Shown piece after piece: positions 43,204-53,172 of a stretch of DNA of 64,000 bases; the first letter of the stretch is position 1; every line of letters starts with the position of its first letter. Position numbers and translations under genes: made by a program. The DNA is from SW132 sp038150125 (GTDB lineage Bacteria > Bacteroidota > Rhodothermia > Balneolales > Balneolaceae), in assembly GCF_038150125.1 (NCBI RefSeq), contig NZ_JBBVMF010000001.1, positions 124,001 to 188,000 of the forward strand. Direction: 5' to 3'. The notes beneath the pieces are model-generated. The model did not search any database and was not told the DNA's origin. It worked only from the letters and a program-made list of their open reading frames with translations.

Positions 43204-45198
43204 ATGATATCATCAGAAAAAAAAATTTCCAAATCGAACGCTCTTCTAACATACCGCGCGTTATTACTGCCCAGGTTAATCGAAGAGCGCATGCTAAACC
43301 TTCTGCGACAGAATAAAATCAGTAAGTGGTTTTCGGGCATTGGTCAGGAGGCAATATCCGTGGGTGTGGCCTCATCGATTGACGATAATGACTACCTGTT
43401 GCCCATGCATCGTAATCTTGGCGTCTTCACCACGCGGGGTGTTCCCTTCTACCCCCTGTTTTGTCAGCTTTTGGGTAAAGCGGATGGATTTACGGGCGGA
43501 CGCGACAGATCGTTTCATTTTGGAATACCGGAGCGTAAAATTTTCGGGATGATCTCTCACCTTGCGGCAACCATGCCTGTCGCTGATGGTATCGCCCTGG
43601 CATATAAACTTCGGGACAACAATCAAATAGCCGTCAGTTTTTGCGGTGATGGTGCCACAAGTGAAGGAGATTTTCATGAAGCACTCAATCTCGCCGGCGT
43701 ATGGAAACTCCCGGTCATATTTGTTATTGAGAATAACGGGTACGGATTATCGACACCGGTATCTGAGCAATACGCCTGCGACCATCTTGTTGACCGCGCC
43801 AAAGGGTACGGCCTCGAGGGAATGCTGATTGAGGGAAATGATTATTTTGAAGTAGCGGACTCCATCAAGAAAGCGCGTAACCTTGCTTTACAGGGTAAAC
43901 CGGTGTTGGTTGAAGCGAAGACCTTCCGTATGCGCGGACACGAAGAGGCATCAGGTACATTTTATGTCGAAGATGAAGAGTTTGAGCAGTGGTCACCGAA
44001 GGATCCTGTTCGACAGTTTGAGGAGTGGCTGAAATCAGAATCCTACATTAAAGATTCAGACGAGCTCGAGGCTATAAAGACAGAGGTCGGTAAAACATTT
44101 GAACCTGATCTTAAAAAAGCACTGAAGGCAGACGATCCTGTGTTTGATGAAGCTGCTGAGCGAAAACGAGCCGGACTCAAGCCATTTAAAACCCCTCCTT
44201 CAAGAAATGGCGTGAAATCTGATAAAACATCAGAGAAGCGACCCGTGGACGCCATACATTTGGCGCATAAACAGGCTTTTGATGAAGATGAGACCTTCCT
44301 GCTTTTAGGACAGGATGTTGCCGAGTATGGCGGTGTGTTTAAAGTTTCGGAAGGGTTTTATGAGCGATACGGTAAAGACAGAATTCGAAATACCCCCATT
44401 ATCGAATCCGGGGCCATCGGAGCTGCCATTGGTCTTGCCATGGAGGGATTCAAACCGGTGGTGGAAATGCAGTTTGCCGATTTTATTTCTTGCGGGTTTA
44501 ACCAGATCGTCAATAATCTCTCGAAAGGAAGCTACCGCTGGATGCCGGATCTGAATATTACCATTCGCGCGCCACATGGTGCAGGTGTGGGTGCCGGTCC
44601 CTTTCATTCGCAGTCACCCGAAAGCTGGTTTATGGGCCTGCCCGGACTCAGGGTTCTAGTCCCGTCGTCAGTTGAAGATTTTCAGGATATGCTCTACAGC
44701 ACACTCTACGATCCAAACCCAGTCATCTTTTTTGAACATAAAAAACTTTACCGAAGCATAAAGGAGGTGACGCCCGATCGTTGTAAAATTGTAGAACTTG
44801 AGTCGGCACGAGTAGTGAAAGAAGGCTCAGATGCAACGATCATCACATTTGGAATGGGCGTTCACTGGGCACTGGATTTTGCCGATCGGCAGTCCAATAA
44901 AAAGGCCAATCTCGAAATCATCGATTTACGGTCACTCGCGCCTATTGACTGGGCTGCAATTGAAACCTCCATCAAAAAGACAAACCGCGTTCTTCTTCTT
45001 GAAGAAGCTTCTGAGGTATTAGGACCGATGAGCGAAATCGCCGCTGGAATCTCGGGGCGCTTTTTTGAACATCTTGACGCACCAGTCATCCGCTGCTCGT
45101 CCATCCACACCCCTATCCCCTTCAGTAAAGAACTCGAGAAAGGGTATTTGGCCAATTACAGGCTCGAAGAAAAACTGGAGCGGTTGTTGGGGTATTAA
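43204..45198 (+). CDS. 2-oxoacid dehydrogenase E1, alpha and beta subunits fused
   Basis: 664 residues. Residues 1-320 are the E1 alpha part (TPP motif GDGATSEGDFHEALNLAG to VIENN; GLSTPVSEQYAC; MRGHEEAS). After a Lys/Pro-rich linker (about residues 325-350) comes E1 beta (FLLLGQDVAEYGGVFKVSEG, NTPIIESGAIGAAIGLAMEG, QFADFISCGFNQIVNNLSK, RAPHGAGVGAGPFHSQSPES). The fused layout and Ser/His patterns suit a branched-chain 2-oxoisovalerate dehydrogenase, though pyruvate cannot be excluded. Start ATG at 43204. E2 and E3 are not in the window. Confidence 0.92.
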   Translation: MISSEKKISKSNALLTYRALLLPRLIEERMLNLLRQNKISKWFSGIGQEAISVGVASSIDDNDYLLPMHRNLGVFTTRGVPFYPLFCQLLGKADGFTGGRDRSFHFGIPERKIFGMISHLAATMPVADGIALAYKLRDNNQIAVSFCGDGATSEGDFHEALNLAGVWKLPVIFVIENNGYGLSTPVSEQYACDHLVDRAKGYGLEGMLIEGNDYFEVADSIKKARNLALQGKPVLVEAKTFRMRGHEEASGTFYVEDEEFEQWSPKDPVRQFEEWLKSESYIKDSDELEAIKTEVGKTFEPDLKKALKADDPVFDEAAERKRAGLKPFKTPPSRNGVKSDKTSEKRPVDAIHLAHKQAFDEDETFLLLGQDVAEYGGVFKVSEGFYERYGKDRIRNTPIIESGAIGAAIGLAMEGFKPVVEMQFADFISCGFNQIVNNLSKGSYRWMPDLNITIRAPHGAGVGAGPFHSQSPESWFMGLPGLRVLVPSSVEDFQDMLYSTLYDPNPVIFFEHKKLYRSIKEVTPDRCKIVELESARVVKEGSDATIITFGMGVHWALDFADRQSNKKANLEIIDLRSLAPIDWAAIETSIKKTNRVLLLEEASEVLGPMSEIAAGISGRFFEHLDAPVIRCSSIHTPIPFSKELEKGYLANYRLEEKLERLLGY

Positions 45199-45221
45199 AA
45201 ATTTTTATCTTTGACCTAAGT

Positions 45222-45290
45222 AACACACCCCTCGGCTTGAAAATCGGCGTACCGCCGTTTTCAAGTCCATTTCCCCTCTCAAGAGGGGAT
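45222..45290 (+). repeat. CACACCCCTCGG hairpin element, copy 2
   Basis: AACACACCCCTCGGCTTGAA, a strong stem GGCTTGAAAATCGGC/GCCGTTTTCAAGTCC, then CCCCTCTCAAGAGGGG. It lies 23 bases after the E1 stop codon and is a plausible transcript end. It matches 7576-7643 on the opposite strand. Confidence 0.75.
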
Positions 45291-45536
45291 TTACATTTTT
45301 AACTTTCAATAGAATATATATGAGAACCTTGGTTCGATTATAAAACGTCCTTTACAAATAATTGTAAAGTAGTGTTGTTACAATCCCTATAATCTATGCA
45401 AGATAATGGGTAAAAGGCATATCGATTGAAATCCCCGCTTGAGCGGGGACAGACACCAAAGCGTTTAGCGACGCGTCAGGGGCGTGTTCGACGTGGTCAG
45501 AGGTGTAGAACTATTTAATCTTGAGATGAGGCATCT

Positions 45537-45713
45537 ATCCACGTAGATCGAAGCTCCTGCTTCGATTGCTATGAATCAGTCTATTAATAAATTGCGACGA
45601 CGATTGTTGATAACAATCCCGGCCCATATAGTTCACGCATCACTTCCACATCAATCCCAAACCTGTCGAACGGGCACGTTTGATCTACGTAGATCGATGC
45701 TCCCGCTTTGATT
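45537..45713 (+). repeat. Duplicated CTACGTAGATCGA hairpin
   Basis: ATCGAAGCTCCTGCTTCGAT (45547-45566) is a perfect 8-bp stem with a 4-base loop. It recurs 145 bases on as ATCGATGCTCCCGCTTTGAT (45692-45711) with one broken pair. Both are preceded by TACGTAGATCGA or close variants. Confidence 0.6.
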
Positions 45714-45752
45714 GATATTAATCCAAGCAATTGATCAACAACCGGATCGGTA

Positions 45753-47870
45753 TCACTCCGCCAATCCTCTTCTTTTCAACAAATTCGACACATCCGGTTC
45801 CTGGCCTCTGTACTCTTCATAAAGCTCCATCGCATCGCGGCTGCCGCCTTTTGAGAGAATATGCTCTCTGTAGCGATCGCCGTTTTCGCGGGTGAGCCCG
45901 CCCTGTTCTCTCATATATGCAAATGCATCTGCTGCTAAAATTTCACTCCAGATATAAGCGTAATAATTCGCTGAATATCCGCCTGAAAATACATGGGAAA
46001 AGTATGGCGATTTATATCTCGGCGGAATTACAGGGTTATCAAGGTTGTGTTTTGCAAGTGAACGGTCTTCATATTCAATCACGTCATCAGGAATATTCCC
46101 TGTGTTCAGCAGATGCCATTCCATATCCACGAGTGTTGCGCCAAGGTATTCGTAGGTATCAAATCCCTGGTTGTGCTCACGGGCATCCACGAGCTTATCA
46201 AGCAGCTCTTGCGGAATCCGCTCACCTGATTCGTGATGAATGGCGTAATTCTCAAGGACTTCCGGCAAAATTGCCCAGTCTTCCTCAAAGGTAGACGGGA
46301 ATTCTACAAAGTCTCTTGGTACGGAGGTGCCGGAGAGCGACGGATAGGTGACATCAGAAAATAGCCCGTGAACCGCATGGCCCATTTCATGGAACATCGT
46401 CGTAACATTGTCGAATGTGATGAGAGCTGGATCTCCCTCGGCCGGCGGTGTGATGTTTAAAACATTCATTACTACAGGTTTATTATTGAGCAATTCTGAT
46501 TGCTGAACAAACGAATTCATCCAGGCACCGCCACGTTTGGAATCCCTGGAAAAATAGTCGCCGTAAAACAGGCCGAGTTCAGATCCATTGTGGTCATAAA
46601 CCGTAAATACACGCACATCAGGATGATATACGGGAATATCATCACGCTCCTCAAATGTGATCCCATAAAGCTGCTCCATCGCATAAAAAACGCCGTTTTT
46701 CAGCACGTTATCGAGCTCGAAATACGTCCTGACTTCCTCCTCATCAAACGCGTATTTATCTGCCCGCACTTTCTCGGCGTAGTACTCCCAGTCCCAAGGC
46801 TGCAGCTCATCATTGACCCCATCACGCAGCATCATTTCTGTGATGAGCTCTGATTCCGCCTTTACATTTTCATTTACTGCTGGGATAAGATCGGACAACA
46901 TATTTAGTACAGCATCTGGTGTTCCTGCTGTTTGTGGATCGATAGCATAATCGGCGTATGTATCATATCCCAAAAGAGAGGCGCGCTCAGCCCGCAAATC
47001 AGCGAGTTCCAGTACGATCGGACGCGTATCAATGCCACCATCCTGGCCAATTCCCCGGTATGCAGACGCTTCCCACAGCCGCTTTCTCAGATCCCGATTA
47101 TTCAAAGATGCCAGCAGCGGATGCCGCGTTGTATTGTTGATGGTTAGTACGTAGCTGTCTTCATGTCCCCGGCTTTCAGCTGCTGCCCGGGCTGATGCAA
47201 TCCGATTTTGACTGAGGCCGTCAAGCATTTCTTCGTCTTCAACCACAACCACGCGTTCGCGGGTCATTTCAAGGAGAAGTTCCTGGAACTCTGTCGTTAG
47301 CGATGATACGCGCTCATTGATTTCACGCATTCGCGATTGCTCCTCATCTGTCAGCCTGGCACCGGCACGTACAAAATCGAGATGGGTGTCTTCCAGAAGT
47401 TTCATCGCTTCGGCATCAAGATCGAGCGATTCTCTTTTTTGATAGAGATCATCAACCCGGGCGAACAGATCGCCATTTAAAAGGATATCATCGCTGTGAG
47501 CGGCAAATCGCGGCGCAAACTCACTTTGAATGGCTTGTATCTCTTCATTCGTGTGGGCTGATGTGAGGCTGTAAAAAACTGATTGTGCCCTGTTCAGCAG
47601 CTGGCCGGATCTCTCCATCGCCACGATTGTATTTTCGAACGTTGGTTCCTCAGAGTTCGATGCGATCTCCTCAATTTCTGCCAGATGCTCTTCTATTCCT
47701 CTTTCAAATGCAGGTACATAATGATCATTGGTAATTTCTGTGAAATCGGGGGCTTCAAATGGAAGCGTACTTTCTTCAAAAAACGGGTTATTGCTCATAG
47801 TGTTTGGTTGGCTGCAGGCAACCGCTAAGATAGCGGTGAGCAGTGTGATAAAAATTAGAGTTCTGTTCAT
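45753..47870 (-). CDS. dcp: M3 family metallopeptidase (peptidyl-dipeptidase Dcp), lipoprotein
   Basis: 705 residues. Signal MNRTLIFITLLTAILAVACS with a lipobox Cys19, so membrane-anchored in the periplasm or outer membrane. The zinc motif is MFHEMGHAVHGLFSDV (HExxH, with the third ligand Glu in the downstream FVEFPSTFEEDW). LSQNRIAS, LTINNTTRHPLLASL and SPYFSHVFSGGYSANYYAYI are typical Dcp/oligopeptidase A blocks. Removes dipeptides from C-termini. Full length compared with E. coli Dcp (about 680). Confidence 0.95.
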   Translation of the reverse strand: MNRTLIFITLLTAILAVACSQPNTMSNNPFFEESTLPFEAPDFTEITNDHYVPAFERGIEEHLAEIEEIASNSEEPTFENTIVAMERSGQLLNRAQSVFYSLTSAHTNEEIQAIQSEFAPRFAAHSDDILLNGDLFARVDDLYQKRESLDLDAEAMKLLEDTHLDFVRAGARLTDEEQSRMREINERVSSLTTEFQELLLEMTRERVVVVEDEEMLDGLSQNRIASARAAAESRGHEDSYVLTINNTTRHPLLASLNNRDLRKRLWEASAYRGIGQDGGIDTRPIVLELADLRAERASLLGYDTYADYAIDPQTAGTPDAVLNMLSDLIPAVNENVKAESELITEMMLRDGVNDELQPWDWEYYAEKVRADKYAFDEEEVRTYFELDNVLKNGVFYAMEQLYGITFEERDDIPVYHPDVRVFTVYDHNGSELGLFYGDYFSRDSKRGGAWMNSFVQQSELLNNKPVVMNVLNITPPAEGDPALITFDNVTTMFHEMGHAVHGLFSDVTYPSLSGTSVPRDFVEFPSTFEEDWAILPEVLENYAIHHESGERIPQELLDKLVDAREHNQGFDTYEYLGATLVDMEWHLLNTGNIPDDVIEYEDRSLAKHNLDNPVIPPRYKSPYFSHVFSGGYSANYYAYIWSEILAADAFAYMREQGGLTRENGDRYREHILSKGGSRDAMELYEEYRGQEPDVSNLLKRRGLAE

Positions 47871-48033
47871 TGTAAAAATGCTTGATTGATTAAAATGGTG
47901 GACTTATAATGGCTTTATTTCCTGTATAAAAATTGAGTCGAAAGTCGAAATAAGCCATCAGGCTTTACCAACGTGATTCCAATAGCACAAAATCTCGGTT
48001 CAGGAGGGTAATAATGTTTCATTCAAAGTTTTA

Positions 48034-48924
48034 TTAATCGGGATAAATCGATTTCTTAGCTGCAAGAAGCGTGTTTTTCATCAGCATGGCTACCGTCATT
48101 GGCCCCACGCCGCCCGGCACCGGGGTAATCCAGCTCGCTTTTTCCCTGAGTCCTTCAAAGTCACAATCGCCAACAAGCTTGTACCCTTTTTCTGTGGTTT
48201 CATCAGCCACGCGATTGATGCCAACATCAATGATGACAACGCCCTCTTTCACCATCTCGGCTTTAATCAAACCGGGCTGACCGGCAGCAACAATCAGGAT
48301 ATCTGCATCAATGGTGTGGCGAGTGATATCCTTTGTGTATTTGTGGCAAATTGTGGTGGTAGCTTTGCCTGACGAATTTTCGCGGGAGAGCATAATGGCC
48401 ATCGGTGAACCCACAATATTACTCGCCCCAACAACCACCGCATGCTTACTTTTCACCTGGATACTGTAATGTTTAAACAGCTCTAAAATTCCCGCCGGGG
48501 TACACGATTTAAATGTTGGCTGATCAACAGCCAGCCGCCCGACATTCATCGGGTGAAACCCGTCCACATCTTTCCGGTAATCAATGCTTTCAATTACATC
48601 GTGAGATGACAAGTGCGACGGCAGCGGGAGCTGAACAAGGATGCCATCCACCGAATCATCTGTGTTAATTTTATGGATCTCATGCTTAAGATCTTTCGCC
48701 GACATCGTATCCGGCAAATGTTTTGTTCCCGTTTCGATACCTACGTCAGCGCATGCTCTTGTTTTAGCGCGAATATAAGTTGAGGAAGCCGGATCAGTTC
48801 CTATTTGAAGCACCTGCAGAAACGGCGCCCTGTTTCCCTGGCTGACCCAGTTTTCAACATCCTCCCGGATCTGGTCGCGTGTTAATTTAGCAACTTTTTT
48901 TCCGTCAATAATTTGTGAAGTCAT
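48034..48924 (-). CDS. folD: Methylene-THF dehydrogenase/cyclohydrolase FolD
   Basis: 296 residues. Interconverts methylene-, methenyl- and formyl-THF. Blocks: VLQIGTDPASSTYIRAKTRA with the catalytic Lys and Tyr region, DGILVQLPLPSHL, DVDGFHPMNVGRL, CTPAGILELFKHYSI, VVVGASNIVGSPMAIMLSRE (NADP loop) and WITPVPGGVGPMTVAMLMKN. Complete. Nine bases after the NtrC-type gene, likely co-transcribed. Confidence 0.96.
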   Translation of the reverse strand: MTSQIIDGKKVAKLTRDQIREDVENWVSQGNRAPFLQVLQIGTDPASSTYIRAKTRACADVGIETGTKHLPDTMSAKDLKHEIHKINTDDSVDGILVQLPLPSHLSSHDVIESIDYRKDVDGFHPMNVGRLAVDQPTFKSCTPAGILELFKHYSIQVKSKHAVVVGASNIVGSPMAIMLSRENSSGKATTTICHKYTKDITRHTIDADILIVAAGQPGLIKAEMVKEGVVIIDVGINRVADETTEKGYKLVGDCDFEGLREKASWITPVPGGVGPMTVAMLMKNTLLAAKKSIYPD

Positions 48925-48932
48925 AAGCGTGA

Positions 48933-50309
48933 TTATCGTTCTATATCGTATTTTTTCATTTTATTATAGATGTGGCTCCGCTGAATATCGATCGCATCAG
49001 CAGTTGCGGACACATTCCAATCGTGGTCTTCCAGTTTCTTGATCAGGTAATAGCGCTCGGCTTTCTCTTTGTACTCCTGAAACGTGAGCGACTGCTCCAG
49101 AAGCTCGTCAAGTCCGCCGTTATCGCTGCCTGTCATTGTAGCGAGGCGGATCACATCATCACGTGTAATTTCATCCCCATCAGACAGCAGCGCCATGCGT
49201 TCAACAGCATTTTGCAGCTGACGAATATTTCCTGGCCAGCTTAACTCTTTCATTTCATCAAGAGCATCATTTGAAAAGGATTTCCCGGCATAAATAATAT
49301 CTTTCTGTGACAGCCGCGACAAAAACCATTTGGCTAACACAGGGATGTCTTCTTTTCTTTCCCGAAGCGGCGGCACATGAATGGGAATCACGTTTATCCT
49401 GTGAAACAGATCCTCGCGAAACCGGTTCTCTCGGATCTCTTTTTCGAGATCTCTGTTAGTTGCCGAAAGAAGTCGTACATCCACATCAATTCGTTTGCTT
49501 CCGCCCACGCGGGTCACCTGGTTTTCTTGCAAAACGCGCAATACTTTTGATTGCGCATCGAGGCTCATATCTCCAATTTCATCCAGAAAAAGCGTGCCGC
49601 CGCTCGCCTGTTCGAACTTTCCTATGCGCTGTTCAGAAGCCCCTGTAAATGCACCTTTTTCATGGCCGAACAGCTCGCTTTCGAGCAGATCAGTCGGAAT
49701 CGCGGCACAGTTCACATCTACAAATGACTTTGATGCGCGGGGACTTTTTTCATGAATCCATCGCGCCACAAGCTCTTTCCCCGTTCCGTTTTCGCCGGTT
49801 ATAAGTACACGGCTGGTACTGGGTGCTACTTTTTCAATCGTCTTTTTGATGCGGCTGATCGCAGCGCTCTGACCTACCATCTCCGTAACATTATTCAGTT
49901 CCGTTCTTATACGCCTGTTCTCTTCAATCAATTCGTTGCGAGAGAGTGCATTACGAACACTAATGAGTAAGCGGTTCAGATCTGGTGGCTTTTCAATAAA
50001 ATCGAATGCGCCAATTTTTGTAGCCTCAACGGCAATCTTAATAGTACCGTGACCACTGATCATGATCACCGGCAGTCCTGGTTTAATGTCCTTCACTTTT
50101 TCAAGCACTTCAATCCCGTCCATCCCTTTCATTTTGATGTCCAGGATCATCAGATCAACAGTATTTGATTGAACCTGACGTAAGGCGTTTTCCCCGCCTT
50201 CGGCTTCTAAAACTGTATAATTCTCGAACTCAAGAATCTCACGCAAACTATTGCGGATACTCTTTTCGTCGTCAGTTACAAGAATGGTTGGATTTGATTT
50301 TCCGGGCAT
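48933..50309 (-). CDS. Sigma-54-dependent response regulator (NtrC/NtrX family)
   Basis: 458 residues in three domains. Receiver, residues 8-125 (ILVTDDEKSIRNSLREILEF; phospho-acceptor Asp in LMILDIKMKGMDG; Lys in FIEKPP). AAA+ sigma-54 activator, about 140-380 (ITGENGTGKELVARWIHEKS Walker A, ELFGHEKGAFTGASEQRIGK with GAFTGA, GGTLFLDEIGDMS Walker B). Fis-type HTH at the end (NVSATADAIDIQRSHIYNKM). No sensor kinase is adjacent, so the signal is unknown; NtrX-like regulators often control envelope genes. Confidence 0.93.
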   Translation of the reverse strand: MPGKSNPTILVTDDEKSIRNSLREILEFENYTVLEAEGGENALRQVQSNTVDLMILDIKMKGMDGIEVLEKVKDIKPGLPVIMISGHGTIKIAVEATKIGAFDFIEKPPDLNRLLISVRNALSRNELIEENRRIRTELNNVTEMVGQSAAISRIKKTIEKVAPSTSRVLITGENGTGKELVARWIHEKSPRASKSFVDVNCAAIPTDLLESELFGHEKGAFTGASEQRIGKFEQASGGTLFLDEIGDMSLDAQSKVLRVLQENQVTRVGGSKRIDVDVRLLSATNRDLEKEIRENRFREDLFHRINVIPIHVPPLRERKEDIPVLAKWFLSRLSQKDIIYAGKSFSNDALDEMKELSWPGNIRQLQNAVERMALLSDGDEITRDDVIRLATMTGSDNGGLDELLEQSLTFQEYKEKAERYYLIKKLEDHDWNVSATADAIDIQRSHIYNKMKKYDIER

Positions 50310-50318
50310 AGAGTCGGC

Positions 50319-51782
50319 TCAGTACCGTGAATAAAGATAGTCCAGAATTTGCTGATGAATTCTGTCAACAACCGCCGTTCGAACGGTATAATTATTTGTG
50401 GCGATGGTTACTACCAGACGCTCACCGCCAGCGGTATTAAGGTAACCACTAATGGAACGAACTCCCGACATAAATCCGGTTTTCCCGAAAAAGTTGCTGG
50501 CGATATTACTATTATAGAATCGGTATTGAAGCGTACCATTGCGGCCGGCTATCGACAAGCTGTTATAGTAAATATCAAAATAAGGTTTCTGTTGCATATC
50601 AACCAAAAAACGGTTCAGGTCGGATGTTTTCAGCAGTGTGGCCGGTGCCATGCCGGATGCATCGCGAAGTTCTACAGCGGTTGTATCAAACCCGTGGGTA
50701 TTCATAAATCCTTTCACCAGCTCCAAACCAAGTTCAGTTGAACCAGGCACGCCGTATCGTTCAGCAACCAGCGTTTTCAGCAGCATTTCGGCGTATAAAT
50801 TATCACTCTCCCTGTTAAGCCGATCTATCATGGTATGAAGCGGCTGCGAGCGATGGCTATGAAGCTCCGTGAACCCGCCATCATTCCACGCAATAGGTTC
50901 ATCAGACAGCAGCAACTGCCCCTCAACCCTGATGCCCATCAGCTGAAGATACCGCTTAAATGTATCAATAAAATAAAGTGACGGGTTATGCACGCTCAGC
51001 GGTTCGGTCTCGTAATGCCCCTCCGGCAACGTACTTCTCAGGTAGATGGTATTGCTGCCAAGTTCCCTCCGGTAGGATTCATCAAACGATGTACTTGCCG
51101 GCGTGATCCGTTGTTCATTGATAAACTGAACGTAAGGCGTTTCAAACGGAAACCATGTGATACTCGGCTTTGATCCGGGATCACCATCTGCCCTGACCTC
51201 CAGGTCAACCACGTTCTGATTAAAAGAGAGTGCACTAATTTCGGGCGCATAATAATAGCTCAGGTCATCCCACTCCCAGCCGCGCGGATACGGTACGTCA
51301 TCAAAATATCCGTGATGTCCAATGATGTTGCCATCAATAACTTCAACGCCCATGGAGTCGAGCTTTGAAAACCAGTGCTGGAAAAGAAACATCGGATCTT
51401 CGTATGCCTCGCCGTTAATTGATGGATCACCCGCACCGCGAATATAGAGATCGCCATTCCAACGGTTTCCGCTTTGTTCACCCGAGCCGTACAAGTTGGT
51501 TTCAAACTGAAAATCCGGGCCAAGCTGATCGAGGTAGGCAGCTGAGGTTACCAGCTTAAGGTTTGATGCGGGACGGATCAGGAAGTCCCCGTTATACGCA
51601 TCCAAAATATCACCAGAGGAGTTGCGTACCTGGAATGACCAGAATGAAGATGAGGCAGCGCTATTCTCTATAATATCACGAATAGGAGATCTGTCTTGCC
51701 CGTCAGCGGTGAGATTGAGACAAGGAAACAGAATCAGCCCAAAGACCAGGACTTTCACTGCGTTGCTACACGAGCTGATCAT
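50319..51782 (-). CDS. dacB: D-alanyl-D-alanine carboxypeptidase/endopeptidase (PBP4 family)
   Basis: 487 residues from the ATG at 51782, two bases after the ptsN stop; an earlier in-frame start at 51854 would lie inside ptsN and is rejected. Signal peptide around VKVLVFGLILFPCLNLTADG. Active-site motifs of the S13 family: SxxK in PASNLKLVTSAAYL (Ser73, Lys76), SxN in ESDNLYAEMLLKTL and KTG in FGKTGFMSGVRSISGYL. Acts on peptidoglycan cross-links in the periplasm. Confidence 0.93.
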   Translation of the reverse strand: MISSCSNAVKVLVFGLILFPCLNLTADGQDRSPIRDIIENSAASSSFWSFQVRNSSGDILDAYNGDFLIRPASNLKLVTSAAYLDQLGPDFQFETNLYGSGEQSGNRWNGDLYIRGAGDPSINGEAYEDPMFLFQHWFSKLDSMGVEVIDGNIIGHHGYFDDVPYPRGWEWDDLSYYYAPEISALSFNQNVVDLEVRADGDPGSKPSITWFPFETPYVQFINEQRITPASTSFDESYRRELGSNTIYLRSTLPEGHYETEPLSVHNPSLYFIDTFKRYLQLMGIRVEGQLLLSDEPIAWNDGGFTELHSHRSQPLHTMIDRLNRESDNLYAEMLLKTLVAERYGVPGSTELGLELVKGFMNTHGFDTTAVELRDASGMAPATLLKTSDLNRFLVDMQQKPYFDIYYNSLSIAGRNGTLQYRFYNSNIASNFFGKTGFMSGVRSISGYLNTAGGERLVVTIATNNYTVRTAVVDRIHQQILDYLYSRY

Positions 51783-51783
51783 T

Positions 51784-52254
51784 CTAATTCCCGAAATATT
51801 CTTTCTCTTCAGTTTTAAATGTCTCAAAAATCTCATCGGGGTTTTCACACTCAAGTAGTTTGTTACGAAATGTAGAACTGTTCATGAGCCGTGATATTCT
51901 GCTCAATAGCTTGATATGTTGATTCGATCTATCTTCAGGACCAACGAGCAAAAAGACCATTTTAACAGGTAGATTATCGATGGAATCAAATTCTACGCTC
52001 TCATCGAGAACGGCAAAACTTGCAAGGGTTTCACTGATGGAATCACATTTACCGTGTGGAATTGCAAGCTGTTTGCCAACCCCGGTCGACATAATCTCTT
52101 CACGGTCAAACACAGACTGACGAATTTTTTCCAGCTGTTCTTTATTCACTTTAGGCTCGAGTAGATCAACGACACTGTTGATAAGTTCCTTCTTATCAGC
52201 AACCTCAAGCCCTTTGGCAATTGTTGACCTGTCTAATAGTGTGCTAATATCCAT
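51784..52254 (-). CDS. ptsN: PTS EIIA-2 domain protein (PtsN-like)
   Basis: 156 residues, a single EIIA (fructose/nitrogen-regulatory) domain. The phospho-acceptor His is in TGVGKQLAIPHGKCDSISET, and VKMVFLLVGPEDRSNQHIKL is conserved. Without EIIB and EIIC neighbours it is likely regulatory, like PtsN. First gene of the run ptsN-dacB-regulator-folD, whose spacings are only 1-9 bases. Confidence 0.9.
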   Translation of the reverse strand: MDISTLLDRSTIAKGLEVADKKELINSVVDLLEPKVNKEQLEKIRQSVFDREEIMSTGVGKQLAIPHGKCDSISETLASFAVLDESVEFDSIDNLPVKMVFLLVGPEDRSNQHIKLLSRISRLMNSSTFRNKLLECENPDEIFETFKTEEKEYFGN

Positions 52255-52509
52255 AAATTCTGCTAAATAACGAATGTAGCAAAGTAGATTGCTTACTTTT
52301 TAATTTGTCAATTTTTGCATGATACGCAATTTTTCGGTCCCACAAAAAATGCGGGCAACGATTGTTAATGATACTATTTCGAGTTTGACAGCGGGGAGAA
52401 TAGGGATGTGTGCAGACACAACTTCTGATTACCAAAAACAATAAAAAACCGTTGCGTCCCTCCTGCTCTTTTTCCATACCTTACAGGTTACTAAATATCA
52501 AACTGGCAG

Positions 52510-53172
52510 ATGGTAAAACCGGCATTTACAATTCTTAAAAAAGAGATAGCGATCGAGCTTCGCACGCGCTATGCGTTAAACACACTTCTCGCATTCACGG
52601 GCGCCTCTCTTCTGCTAATTTTATTCACACTGCGTGCAGATCAGATGAACCCAACACCGAAAAGCGGCCTGGTATGGATCATCATTCTCTTTGCCGCCAT
52701 GACCGGCATGATGCGTTCTTTTTTACAGGAAGCAGATAAAAAAACATGGGATCTGCTAAAACTACATGCTCAGCCCACGGATATTTTCACCGGAAAAATT
52801 CTTTACAACTTCCTGTTCTTGTTGATACTGCATATTTTCACATTCTTTTTCTACCTGTTTATGATGAACATGTCGATTGTCAGTTTCCCATATTTTGTGG
52901 CCGCAATACTATTTGGGTCGGCGGGGCTGGCTGCGGTTACAACCCTAACCTCAGCTATGATTGCAAAAGCCGACCGCAAGGGTTCAATTTTTTCTGTGTT
53001 ATGCATTCCGCTATTGGTGCCGCTGTTGCTTATTTTAACATCCGTCACAAAAAGTGCACTCATCGAAGGCGCCACGCCAGATGCTCTTGACGACCTAACC
53101 GCCCTGATTGGATACTGTGGCGTTACGATTACCGCCGGCGTTTTATTATTTGATTTTATTTGGGAGGACTAA
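52510..53172 (+). CDS. ccmB: Heme exporter/cytochrome c maturation protein CcmB
   Basis: 220 residues, about six membrane helices (NTLLAFTGASLLLILFTLR, WIIILFAAMTGMMRSFLQEA, FLFLLILHIFTFFFYLF, LCIPLLVPLLLILTSVTKS, YCGVTITAGVLLFDFIW). ABC-type permease of the CcmAB complex. The FLQEADKKTWDLLKL segment matches the CcmB cytosolic loop. CcmA and CcmC are not beside it. The stop overlaps the holB start (TAATG). Confidence 0.88.
   Translation: MVKPAFTILKKEIAIELRTRYALNTLLAFTGASLLLILFTLRADQMNPTPKSGLVWIIILFAAMTGMMRSFLQEADKKTWDLLKLHAQPTDIFTGKILYNFLFLLILHIFTFFFYLFMMNMSIVSFPYFVAAILFGSAGLAAVTTLTSAMIAKADRKGSIFSVLCIPLLVPLLLILTSVTKSALIEGATPDALDDLTALIGYCGVTITAGVLLFDFIWED

Larger units (their letters stand above)
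45199..45752. other. Convergent intergenic region with several hairpins
   Basis: 554 bases between the 3' ends of E1 (plus) and the M3 peptidase (minus). It contains a CACACCCCTCGG element (45222-45290), a CCCCGCTTGAGCGGGG hairpin (45433-45448), GACGCGTCAGGGGCGTGTTC near 45470, and a duplicated ATCGAAGC/GCTTCGAT hairpin (45537-45713). No coding sequence is convincing. Confidence 0.6.

Noticed and set aside
50319..51854. Longer dacB start at 51854
   Set aside because: It would lie fully inside ptsN. The ATG at 51782 begins right after the ptsN stop and gives a proper signal peptide.
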